NCBI RefSeq assembly: GCF_014698755.1
Contig: NZ_JACJTO010000027.1
Span: 1-62,069, forward strand
Reading direction: 5' to 3'
Length of the DNA: 62,069 nucleotides
From: Aphanizomenon flos-aquae FACHB-1287
GTDB taxonomy: Bacteria; Cyanobacteriota; Cyanobacteriia; Cyanobacteriales; Nostocaceae
The notes under the pieces were generated by a model, which had not been told where the DNA came from, did not search any database, and was given only the letters and a program-made list of their open reading frames with translations. Both the position numbers and the translations under genes were made by a program. Each line of letters begins with the position of its first letter. The stretch's first letter is position 1. This document shows, in pieces, positions 54,856-62,069 of the stretch.

Positions 54856-54917
54856 TTAATACAATAAAACCAAACTATGTAAAGAAACATAAAATTTCTG
54901 AAAACTTCTTGACTCTT
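54856..54917. repeat. Dispersed ~60-bp repeat, copy 2
   Basis: Same ordered blocks as 25569-25627: ACAATAAAACCAAACT, GTAAAGAAA, GAAAACTTCTTGACTCTT. It has a 4-5-base insertion relative to copy 1. Confidence 0.6.
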
Positions 54918-55059
54918 GCATGAGTGCCTCTTACCTTGCGATAACGCCAACTTATTTTTATAGAGGAGATCTGGAAAATAGCCTATAATTCCCTCACATT
55001 GGATCTGTCCATGAAAATCGGTAAATTATCAGCCTTTTATATATCTTATTCTTTTGTCT

Positions 55060-55515
55060 ATGTCCCCAAAAGTTTCGTCATCATCAACCAATAAGAGCTT
55101 ACCAACGCTTGTGTCCAAAGATAGGGAACTTTCCTGGCAAATTGCCTCTAATTTATTTGTGAGTTTTAAGTATGCTTGGGCTGGAATTATCTATGGTTTT
55201 CAGACTCAGCGTAATTTTCGTATTCATGTGGCTGTCTGTGTCTTGGCTATTGGTTTAAGTTTATTTTTACGGTTGGAAACAGTGGAAATAGCTATTATTT
55301 CTATTACCAGCGGTTTAGTTTTGACCTTGGAGTTAGTAAATACTGCCATTGAGTCAATTGTAGACTTAACGGTAAAACAGTCTTATCATGAGTTGGCAAA
55401 GGTCGCTAAAGACTGTGCTGCTGGTGCTGTACTTATCTCAGCTTTAGTTGCATTATTAGTTGCTTCTACACTAATATTACCGCCTTTATCAAACTTAGTT
55501 ATGTCTAATTTCTAG
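55060..55515 (+). CDS. dgkA: Diacylglycerol kinase (prokaryotic DgkA family)
   Basis: A 151-residue membrane kinase. It has the N-terminal FVSFKYAWAGIIYGFQTQRNFRIH segment and three hydrophobic helices (about 64-82, 85-106, 130-148). The family's catalytic motif E-x-x-N-T-A-I-E is LELVNTAIESIVDL (about 98-111). It phosphorylates diacylglycerol or undecaprenol for lipid recycling. ATG at 55060 is preferred over the TTG two codons earlier. The ~30 N-terminal residues are Ser/Lys-rich. Confidence 0.92.
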   Translation: MSPKVSSSSTNKSLPTLVSKDRELSWQIASNLFVSFKYAWAGIIYGFQTQRNFRIHVAVCVLAIGLSLFLRLETVEIAIISITSGLVLTLELVNTAIESIVDLTVKQSYHELAKVAKDCAAGAVLISALVALLVASTLILPPLSNLVMSNF

Positions 55516-55688
55516 ATAATGGGTATTGCATTGTGTTTGCTTAAACAATTTTTATGTCTGTTTGGTCTAATAGATGGTAATTGTCAACAAACAATTACTC
55601 GTCAAAGATCATCCGTAATTACCCTAACTAGATATGAAATTTTTTCTGGAGAACTTTTTTGATCTTTAAATAAAATTGGGTAAAAATT

Positions 55689-56276
55689 GTGATATTAGTC
55701 ATTGATAATTACGACAGCTTCACCTATAATTTAGTACAATATTTGGGAGAATTGGCGGCGGATTTTCCCGTAGCCAATGATCTGCAAGTGGTGCGAAATG
55801 ATCAGATCACGGTGGATGAAATTAGGAAATTAAACCCAGACGCAGTGGTGATTTCTCCAGGTCCTGGTCGTCCAGATGATGCAGGGATTTCTCTCAATGT
55901 GATTACCCAACTTGGAAATCAACTGCCGATTTTAGGTGTGTGTTTGGGACATCAAAGTATTGGCCAGGTTTTCGGTGGTAAAATTGTCTCTGCTCCAGAA
56001 TTGATGCACGGTAAAACGTCCCAGGTCTCGCATACAGGGATAGGAATTTTCCAGGGTTTAGAAAATCCTTTGACTGCTACCAGATATCATAGTTTAGTTA
56101 TTGAGCGGGAAACTTGCCCAGATGTGTTGGAAATTACGGCTTGGGTGGAAGATGGTACAATTATGGGTGTGAGACACCGGAATTATCCTCACATTCAAGG
56201 GGTCCAATTTCATCCAGAAAGTGTTCTGACTACTTTAGGTAAGGAACTACTGAGAAATTTTCTGCGAATTTTATAA
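55689..56276 (+). CDS. pabA: Anthranilate/aminodeoxychorismate synthase glutamine amidotransferase component
   Basis: A 195-residue class I amidotransferase starting at GTG (MILVIDNYDSFTYNLVQYLGEL). The catalytic triad is in GVCLGHQSIGQVFGG (Cys about 81) and HPES (His/Glu about 174-176); VVISPGPGRPDDAG is the oxyanion-strand. It supplies ammonia to TrpE or PabB, for tryptophan or folate; the sequence cannot tell which, and one subunit may serve both. The next gene follows by 12 bases. Confidence 0.93.
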   Translation: MILVIDNYDSFTYNLVQYLGELAADFPVANDLQVVRNDQITVDEIRKLNPDAVVISPGPGRPDDAGISLNVITQLGNQLPILGVCLGHQSIGQVFGGKIVSAPELMHGKTSQVSHTGIGIFQGLENPLTATRYHSLVIERETCPDVLEITAWVEDGTIMGVRHRNYPHIQGVQFHPESVLTTLGKELLRNFLRIL

Positions 56277-56287
56277 GGTGAGAATAT

Positions 56288-57055
56288 ATGAAACGACGAC
56301 AATTGATTGGCTATGCTGGGGTTGGTTTAGTAACGGCTGTAATTGCTAATTTAGGTGATCAAGTTCCAGTAAATGCCCAAAATAGTGATGTATCCATTCA
56401 GTGGTTAGGTCATACTTGTTTTTTGTTGACTACTGAAAATGTGAAGATTCTTATTAATCCCTTTAATAATTTAGGATGTACAGCTAAGTATCGTCCCCCA
56501 ATAGTTAAGACGGATTTAGTATTAATTAGTAGTCAATTGTTGGATGAAGGGGCAATAGATAAAATACCGGGAAATCCTAAATTGGTTTATCAACCGGGGG
56601 TTTATGAATTTAGAGGGGTTAAGTTTCAGGGAATTACTACTGATCATGATCGTCAAGGTGGAAAACGATTTGGGAAAAATGTGGTTTGGAAATTGACATC
56701 AAGGGGAATGAATTTACTACACTTAGGTGGATCTGCTGCACCTATTACCCTAGAGCAAAAAATCCTCATGGGTCGCCCTGATGTCCTATTTATTCCCGTA
56801 GGTGGTAGTGCTAAAGCTTACAATGCCCAGGAAGCGAAAGATGCGATCGCTGTCTTAAATCCTAAGTTAGTCATTCCCACCCATTACCGTACCGCGGCGG
56901 CTGATGGTGATAATTGTGACATTACCCCAGTGGATAATTTTCTAACTTTGATGCAGGGTGTTAATATCCGCCGGAGTAATAATGATTCTGTGATAGTTAA
57001 TTCTCAGAGTTTACCGAAAAATACGGAAATTCAGATTTTGAGTTATAAATTTTGA
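56288..57055 (+). CDS. Exported UlaG-like MBL-fold protein with degenerate metal motif
   Basis: A 255-residue protein with an N-terminal signal: MKRRQLIGYAGVGLVTAVIA, a twin-arginine type (RRQLIG) suggesting Tat export, cleavage near VNAQ. The MBL fold follows: IQWLGHTCFLLTTENVKILINPF is UlaG-like, but the metal motif HxHxDH is replaced by SSQLLDEG (about 79-86), and the C-terminal IPTHYRTAA keeps one His. Probably not a normal hydrolase; a binding or regulatory role is inference. It is 12 bases after pabA/trpG. Confidence 0.75.
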   Translation: MKRRQLIGYAGVGLVTAVIANLGDQVPVNAQNSDVSIQWLGHTCFLLTTENVKILINPFNNLGCTAKYRPPIVKTDLVLISSQLLDEGAIDKIPGNPKLVYQPGVYEFRGVKFQGITTDHDRQGGKRFGKNVVWKLTSRGMNLLHLGGSAAPITLEQKILMGRPDVLFIPVGGSAKAYNAQEAKDAIAVLNPKLVIPTHYRTAAADGDNCDITPVDNFLTLMQGVNIRRSNNDSVIVNSQSLPKNTEIQILSYKF

Positions 57056-57251
57056 CAAGATCCCTGAAGTTTTCAGGGAGTTGGGGATATTGTGGTTATT
57101 TATTAACTAGTAATAGTTCTTCCTTATCAACCTTATCATAACATTTTTAAAGTTTTTTGTCAACACCAAAAAATAAATTTTTCCCGGTTGTCGTTTTTGC
57201 GTTTTTTAGCGAAACATAATGGGGATTACAAAAAGCAGAGTTTTCGGGAAT

Positions 57252-57273
57252 TTTTAATTTTTAATTTTTAATT
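57252..57273. repeat. STRR: TTTTTAA heptamers
   Basis: Three tandem heptamers of TTTTTAA followed by TTCCCTGTTCCCTG. Lies about 70 bases upstream of the glycosyltransferase gene. Confidence 0.75.
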
Positions 57274-57339
57274 CCCTGTTCCCTGCTATAAATATAGTTT
57301 TTATATATTTTAGATTTTTGTCAATCATCGGGGAGTCAA

Positions 57340-58530
57340 ATGAAGATATTAGTGCTGAGTTGGGAATTTCCACCGAGGATAGTGGGAGGAATTGCTCGTC
57401 ACGTTGCTGAGTTGTACCCGGAACTAATCAAGCTGGGTCATAACATCCACCTAATTACCCCAGAATTTGGTCCAGCATCTTCGTATGAAGTTGTGGAAGG
57501 AATTCATATTCATCGTGTCCAAGTGCCTGCCAGTAACGATTTTTTCCACTGGGTGGTAAACTTAAATGAGAGTATGGGAGAATATGGCGGTAAGTTATTG
57601 ATGGAAAAGGGTCCATTTGATCTGATTCATGCCCATGATTGGTTAGTAGGAGACGCAGCTATATCGCTAAAGTATATCTTTAAAACTCCCTTAATCGCCA
57701 CAATTCACGCCACAGAACACGGACGCTGCAACGGTATTCACAATGATACCCAAAGGTATATTCATGATAAAGAATATGCACTAGCTCACAATGCTTGGAG
57801 GGTGATAGTTTGTACTGAATATATGCGTCAAGAATTAGTGCGATCGCTATACGTCCCCAGTGATAAAATTGACGTAATTTATAACGGTATTCGTCGAGAA
57901 AAGAAAATACATGATCGGGATTTTCATGCTCAAGATTTTCGGCGACAATTTGCGGCAGATGGTGAGAGAATTGTTTATTATTTAGGTCGCATGACCTATG
58001 AAAAAGGTGTACCTGTGTTGCTTAATGCTGCTCCTAAGGTGCTTTGGGAGATGGAGGGTAGTGTTAAATTTGTCATAGTTGGTGGTGGTAATACTGACCA
58101 TCTCAAACGTCAAGCTTGGGATTTAGGGATTTGGCATAAGTGTTATTTTACTGGGTTTCTTTCTGATGAATACTTAGATAAATTTCAAACTATCGCTGAT
58201 TGTGCAGTTTTTCCCAGTCTTTATGAACCTTTTGGTATTGTTGCTTTAGAAAGTTTTGCCTCTCGCGTACCAGTGATAGTTTCTGATACTGGTGGTTTTC
58301 CCGAAGTAGTTCAACACACGAAAACGGGAATTACAACTTGGGTAAATAACCCTGACTCTGTAGCTTGGGGAATTTTAGAAGTTTTGCGAAACCCAGATTA
58401 TTGTCAATTGTTGGTAAATAATGCTTATGCAGATTTAGAAAAAAGATTTAGCTGGCCAAAATTAGGTAAGCAAACAGAAAAGGTTTATGAGAGAGTAGTG
58501 AAGGAGCGAGCAGAAGTTTTTTGGTTATGA
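57340..58530 (+). CDS. Glycosyltransferase, GT4/GT5 family (glycogen-synthase-like)
   Basis: A 396-residue GT-B fold enzyme. It opens MKILVLSWEFPPRIVGGIARHVAELY (the glycogen-synthase-like KxGG form is I-V-G-G) and has the C-terminal E-x7-E motif EPFGIVALE (about 303-311) and GGFPEVV (about 326-332). The first domain (about 1-190) binds acceptor and the second the nucleotide sugar. ADP-glucose-type substrates or a GT4 alpha-glycosyltransferase are both possible. Cytosolic. The gene is 285 bases after the UlaG-like gene. Confidence 0.85.
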   Translation: MKILVLSWEFPPRIVGGIARHVAELYPELIKLGHNIHLITPEFGPASSYEVVEGIHIHRVQVPASNDFFHWVVNLNESMGEYGGKLLMEKGPFDLIHAHDWLVGDAAISLKYIFKTPLIATIHATEHGRCNGIHNDTQRYIHDKEYALAHNAWRVIVCTEYMRQELVRSLYVPSDKIDVIYNGIRREKKIHDRDFHAQDFRRQFAADGERIVYYLGRMTYEKGVPVLLNAAPKVLWEMEGSVKFVIVGGGNTDHLKRQAWDLGIWHKCYFTGFLSDEYLDKFQTIADCAVFPSLYEPFGIVALESFASRVPVIVSDTGGFPEVVQHTKTGITTWVNNPDSVAWGILEVLRNPDYCQLLVNNAYADLEKRFSWPKLGKQTEKVYERVVKERAEVFWL

Positions 58531-58652
58531 GAATCAAAGATGATCCTGATGATTGGCCGTAAAAAAACAGTACAAACCCTGTACGCTAGGAATTGAGCCT
58601 GGAAAAATGCGAGAGTTAGAAATGATTGCTGTTTGCTTGACAAGATTTTAAT

Positions 58653-59699
58653 ATGACAAAGGCGTTCATAAGTATATCTAGGTATTTGCAAAATGCAAAA
58701 AATAGCTTGTTGAAGATGGTAAACCGAATCATAGATCGTTTAACAACCAAGTTAAAGCGATTCTTTCAAGATATCATCGCTAATACTCAACCACCCCAGT
58801 CTGAACCAGCTTATAAACTACCTAAATTAGCTGGTCCTGTTCATAACTTAGGTGGTGGTGGTCTTGATGTTGATGACGCTATTCAGTGGATGATTAATCA
58901 AGTCAGGGGAAGTAGTAACAGCGACCATAAAGTTAATGTTTTAGTAATTCGTGCTGCTGGTAGCGATGATTATAATCAGCTAATTTATCGCATGAGAGGT
59001 GTTAAGTATGTGGAAACTCTGATCATCCGTAATCGTCAAGAAGCGAACAGAACGGATATTTTTGATAAAGTCAGAAATGCTGAGGTAATTTTCTTTGCTG
59101 GTGGTGATCAATGTGAATATATTCGTCACTGGAAAAATACTAAATTAGAAGTAGCGATCAAGTCAGTTTATGATAAAGGTGGTGCTGTTGGTGGTACAAG
59201 TGCCGGAGCGATGATTCAAAGTGAATATGTTTATGATTCTTGCGCTTGTGTAGATAGCATTGAAACTCACGAAGCACTGGATGATCCCTATGGGAATATT
59301 ACCTTTACTTATAACTTTTTCCAGTGGAAATATTTGCGTGGAACTATCATTGATACCCATTTTGATGAACGCAAAAGAATGGGAAGAATTATGGTTTTTA
59401 TCGCTCGACAAATTCAAGATGGTATATCTCCAACTGCTTTAGGAATAGCAATTAGTGAAGAAACTTCTTTACTAGTTGATAAATACGGTATTGCTAAAGT
59501 TATGGGTAAAGGTGCAGCGTATTTTGTGTTAGGAGATCATCCCCCAGAAGTTTGTGAAAAGGGAACTCCTCTCACTTATCATGACTATAAAATTTGGAGA
59601 GTCCCCAGAGGCGACACTTTCGATTTAAATCAATTACCGTCAAGAGGTTATTATCTTAGAAGTGTGAAGCGGGGAAGATTTGATTCAGATCCTTATTAA
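58653..59699 (+). CDS. Cyanophycinase-like peptidase (S51 family)
   Basis: A 348-residue serine peptidase of the S51 family. The nucleophile elbow GGTSAGAMIQSEYV contains the catalytic Ser (about 181). Other blocks typical of cyanophycinase: FAGGDQCEYIRHWKNTKL (about 149-166), DTHFDERKRMGRI (about 234-246) and ALGIAISEETSLLV. Cyanophycinase cleaves cyanophycin to beta-Asp-Arg dipeptides, the nitrogen store of heterocysts and akinetes. Compared with the usual CphB (about 270-300) there is an about 60-residue N-terminal extension without a signal peptide, so a paralogue with another substrate is possible. Confidence 0.82.
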   Translation: MTKAFISISRYLQNAKNSLLKMVNRIIDRLTTKLKRFFQDIIANTQPPQSEPAYKLPKLAGPVHNLGGGGLDVDDAIQWMINQVRGSSNSDHKVNVLVIRAAGSDDYNQLIYRMRGVKYVETLIIRNRQEANRTDIFDKVRNAEVIFFAGGDQCEYIRHWKNTKLEVAIKSVYDKGGAVGGTSAGAMIQSEYVYDSCACVDSIETHEALDDPYGNITFTYNFFQWKYLRGTIIDTHFDERKRMGRIMVFIARQIQDGISPTALGIAISEETSLLVDKYGIAKVMGKGAAYFVLGDHPPEVCEKGTPLTYHDYKIWRVPRGDTFDLNQLPSRGYYLRSVKRGRFDSDPY

Positions 59700-59729
59700 T
59701 ACTATTTCTCTGCACAAATCTACTTCATT

Positions 59730-59754
59730 AGCCCACTTGAGTGGGCTTTGTTTG
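59730..59754 (+). terminator. Rho-independent terminator after the cyanophycinase-like gene
   Basis: Stem AGCCCAC, loop TTGA, stem GTGGGCT, then TTGTTTGTG, 30 bases after the stop codon. Confidence 0.8.
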
Positions 59755-59887
59755 TGTGATATTCTGATGAATAAATAACAATTATCCATATTTATAGCAG
59801 TTCCCATACTTGTGAGATACAAAGTTTTTTAGTTTTAGGGAATGGGGTTAGACTGGGAAACTATATATAGTTTCATCTTATTTAGTA

Positions 59888-60240
59888 TTATGAATTAGTG
59901 ACTTGCATCTTACTTAAAATCCGACGCGAGACATTAAAAAATATCAAACCTAAAATTACTCCTACCTTGGCAATACCTTTATCAATAGCATCTCTTGCTG
60001 GGTCTTCTCCTGACCATTTTTTAGGGATAAATTGATTAGTAGCATATAATTTTCAATATAGCTATTACTAAGGTTGGTATGGTCATAATCTTGGATAATT
60101 AAGGGAATATTTTGACTTTCTAATCTGGTAGCAAAACCGAAGATTAATAATGTCATAAATGGCAATAAAAATGCTAATGTCAATCGGTCACGCTTAATTT
60201 GAGATAATTCTTTAATACACTGAGAAATAATTCTTTTCAT
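59888..60240 (-). pseudogene. Remnant of an ABC-2 type transporter permease
   Basis: From the ATG at 60240 the frame reads MKRIISQCIKELSQIKRDR and RLTLAFLLPFMTLLIFGFAT, the N-terminus of ABC-2 multidrug-type permeases (usual length about 370). After IIQDYDHTNLSNSYIENY, the family text continues in a shifted frame (YATNQFIPKKWSGEDPARDA, VGVILGLIFFNVSRRI...), ending at a stop at 59888-59890, with most of the permease (helices 2-6) missing. So at least one frameshift and a large internal deletion. Likely a decayed gene; an alternative is a short truncated protein of 92 residues that ends early. Confidence 0.7.
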
Positions 60241-60469
60241 AAGTAGTTATAATTAGAGAGCCTTTTGGTGTTAGTCTAAAGAATTATGACAAAATTCAAG
60301 TTAATTGATATGCCTCTTGGTTATCTGAGCAGGATTTGATATAATCAGAAAGATTATGCTTTGCTATAAAACTCTCTTTACCCAGCCGTCAAAAATTATC
60401 TAGCAATAAGATCCTGATTTTAATGACTTGATAATATGTTAGTTAATGTAATGATAAACTAATAAAAGT

Positions 60470-61237
60470 ATGATACTAGAAAAAATTACACCTCTCATCC
60501 TTACCTGTAACGAAGAAAATAACATTAGTCGTACCCTGGAAAAACTTAAATGGGCAAGTAAAATCATTGTTATTGACAGTTATAGCACAGATAAAACATT
60601 AGAAATTTTGTCTCAATATCCTCAAGTAGAAGTATTTTCCAGAAAATTTGATTCCTTCGCTAGTCAATGCAATTATGGATTGTCAAAAATCACATCAGAA
60701 TGGGTACTATCTCTAGATGCAGATTATATATTAACCGATGATTTGATTCGGGAAATTACATCTTTACCAATAGAGTCAGATATAAATAGCTATAGTGTCA
60801 GGTTCAAATACTGTGTTTTTGGTAAACCCTTACGCGGTACTTTGCTTCCACCTCGTAAAGTCCTTTATAAAAGAGAAAAAGCAAATTATGAAGATGATGG
60901 ACACGCCCATAAAGTGATTGCACAAGGTAAATCTAGTCAACTATCAGCATACATCCACCACGACGATCGCAAGCCATTGAGTCGTTGGTTATGGGCGCAA
61001 GATCGTTATATGGTAATTGAAAGTAAAAAACTTCTAGAAACACCAGAGCATAAACTTAGTTTAAGCGATCGCCTACGCAAACGCAAAATCCTCGCACCTT
61101 TAATAATCTTCATCTATTGTCTCATCCTCAAAGGTTCTATTCTTGACGGTTGGCATGGATGGTATTATACATTTCAGAGAGTTTTAGCAGAAATATTGTT
61201 GAGTATACATATAATAGAAGCAGAGAAATTGCCATAA
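60470..61237 (+). CDS. Family 2 glycosyltransferase (WaaE/KdtX-like)
   Basis: A 255-residue GT-A protein: ITPLILTCNEENNISRTLEKL (about 5-25), IIVIDSYSTDKTLEI (about 32-46), WVLSLDADYILTDD (DxD, about 79-92), and the typical C-terminal block YEDDGHAHKV, DDRKPLSRWLWAQDRY, GSILDGWHGWYYTFQRV. It transfers a sugar, probably in polysaccharide or lipopolysaccharide synthesis. GCGATCGC (HIP1) is inside the gene. It is 35 bases before the methyltransferase gene. Confidence 0.88.
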   Translation: MILEKITPLILTCNEENNISRTLEKLKWASKIIVIDSYSTDKTLEILSQYPQVEVFSRKFDSFASQCNYGLSKITSEWVLSLDADYILTDDLIREITSLPIESDINSYSVRFKYCVFGKPLRGTLLPPRKVLYKREKANYEDDGHAHKVIAQGKSSQLSAYIHHDDRKPLSRWLWAQDRYMVIESKKLLETPEHKLSLSDRLRKRKILAPLIIFIYCLILKGSILDGWHGWYYTFQRVLAEILLSIHIIEAEKLP

Positions 61238-61272
61238 TAACTCCAATACCTTTGTCAAAATAAAAGGCTCAA

Positions 61273-61924
61273 ATGACTACCACACCTAACCAATACGAAT
61301 ATTCCTATCAAAATAGTCAAGCTGGACATCACCATGATTATTTGCTAAAACCACTGATGGAAATGATATCAGAAATACTACCCCCACCCAATAAACAAAA
61401 ACCTCGGATTTTAGATATTGGTTGTGGTAATGGTAGCTTGAGCAATTTCCTAGCACAGCAGGGTTATGAAGTTGTTGGTGTTGAAGAATCTGAATCAGGT
61501 GTAAAATTAGCTAATCAAAGTTTTCCCAATTGTCGCTTTATTCAAGGTAGCATTTACGATTTACCATACTCCGAACTAGGAGACAACTTTGATATTGTCA
61601 TTGCTGTTGAGGTAATTGAGCATTTATTTTATCCTAAAGAATTAGTCAGAAGCTCTAAAAAATGCCTCAAACCCAATGGTGGGTTAATACTTACCACACC
61701 CTATCATGGTTATCTAAAAAACCTAGTTATGGCTGCTACAGGGAAAATGGATAATCATTTTACCGCTCTTTGGGATGGTGGTCATATCAAATTCTTTTCT
61801 GTACCAACTATGAAGGATTTACTTAAATCAGAGAACTAACTATACCAACATCAAGTTTAAGTTTGCGGGTAGATTTCCCTACCTTTGGAAAAGTATGTTG
61901 TGTTCCAGCACCATAGTTCAATAA
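61273..61924 (+). pseudogene. SAM-dependent methyltransferase, frameshifted near the C-terminus
   Basis: The open part (61273-61839, 188 residues) is a class I methyltransferase: SAM-binding ILDIGCGNGSLSNFLAQQGY (about 45-64), GVEESESGVKLA, FDIVIAVEVIEHL (about 110-122) and LTTPYHGYLKN. The frame ends at LLKSEN. The continuation NIKFKFAGRFPYLWKSM, LCSSTIVQ is found one frame away, ending at 61924, so about 26 residues are out of frame. A single indel near 61836-61850 is enough. Either a recent pseudogene or a sequencing error. The catalytic core is intact. Methyl acceptor unknown; neighbour GT2 suggests glycans. Confidence 0.7.
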
Positions 61925-62035
61925 CAAGAATTTATCTAAATAGTTTTCTCATAAATTACAGCAGTTTGAGATCAAAAGCGGTACAAAGATGGTAAACTTT
62001 AAAGATGGAAAAAAAAGAAAATAATTGAGATATAT

Positions 62036-62069
62036 ATGGCAGCAGCATATTCGACTGATATAAGACAAA
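62036..62069 (+). CDS. Probable IS630-type transposase, start only
   Basis: The last 34 bases open a frame MAAAYSTDIRQ, which matches the N-terminus of IS630-family transposases (typically M-x-A-x-Y-S-x-D-x-R-x). The rest is cut by the window edge. The bases before it (about 61975-62035) may hold the left inverted repeat, which I cannot define without the right end. Confidence 0.5.
   Translation, partial: MAAAYSTDIRQ

Noticed and set aside
59790-59840. Fourth copy of the 107-bp MITE (TAGCAGTTCCCATACTTGTG...)
   Set aside because: Only a short TIR-like end can be aligned and no matching second end is found; could be chance or a heavily decayed copy.

Overview
The window comes from a filamentous, heterocyst-forming cyanobacterium (Nostocales, Anabaena/Nostoc/Dolichospermum-like). 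The strongest evidence is the patB(cnfR) - nif-specific ferredoxin III - coxBAC block at 16.2-22.7 kb, the gene order I recall for the heterocyst cox2 locus of Anabaena PCC 7120. Supporting signs are the oxidative pentose phosphate genes fbp-zwf-opcA, Psb34, the ThiO-ThiG fusion, a GUN4 domain, HIP1-type GCGATCGC octamers, many heptameric tandem repeats (STRRs), and low-GC DNA with several miniature elements and decayed genes. Genus is inference.

Layout. 0-7 kb: an SDR oxidoreductase, the fluoride channel CrcB, and fbp-zwf-opcA, which supplies reductant in the dark and in heterocysts; no tal gene lies in this cluster. 6.8-9.1 kb: five consecutive small secreted proteins on the minus strand, Q/N-rich, the first with two curlin-like repeats; this is the least explained cluster. 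9.3-15.1 kb: two inverted copies of a ~170-bp IS200/IS605-like, omega-RNA-like element bracket a small membrane protein, a PilT-type ATPase, a KaiB-domain protein, an UlaG-like protein and an amino-acid-type ABC binding protein whose last residues are encoded by the element. 15.2-22.7 kb: an outer-membrane-type protein, then patB, fdxB and coxBAC. 22.7-31.4 kb: housekeeping genes (infC, ygfZ-like, a cysteine synthase, a double-ATPase peptide ABC protein), a frameshifted TPR gene and psb34.

31.8-36.1 kb is accessory: an aspartic-protease-like pair, a 124-bp MITE, a two-gene TIR-GUN4 module, duplicated gene remnants and a VapBC-like toxin-antitoxin pair. 36.1-46.9 kb is metabolic: thiO-thiG, a decayed 2Fe-2S ferredoxin, citramalate synthase, an MDR dehydrogenase, an inositol monophosphatase-like gene, ilvB with a C-terminal zinc ribbon, and an MFS transporter. 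47-52.7 kb: two divergent glycosyltransferases, an LD-carboxypeptidase whose C-terminus is encoded by a MITE, an EamA exporter, moaE and thrB. 52.8-59.7 kb: prfB with its programmed +1 frameshift, a DUF3285 protein, ybeY, dgkA, pabA/trpG, a second UlaG-like protein, a glycosyltransferase and a cyanophycinase-like peptidase. 59.9-62.07 kb is decaying: an ABC-2 permease remnant, a GT2, a frameshifted methyltransferase and the start of an apparent IS630-type transposase cut by the window edge.

At least three families of short non-autonomous elements recur. In two cases an element overlaps a gene so that its own sequence supplies the last codons and the stop.
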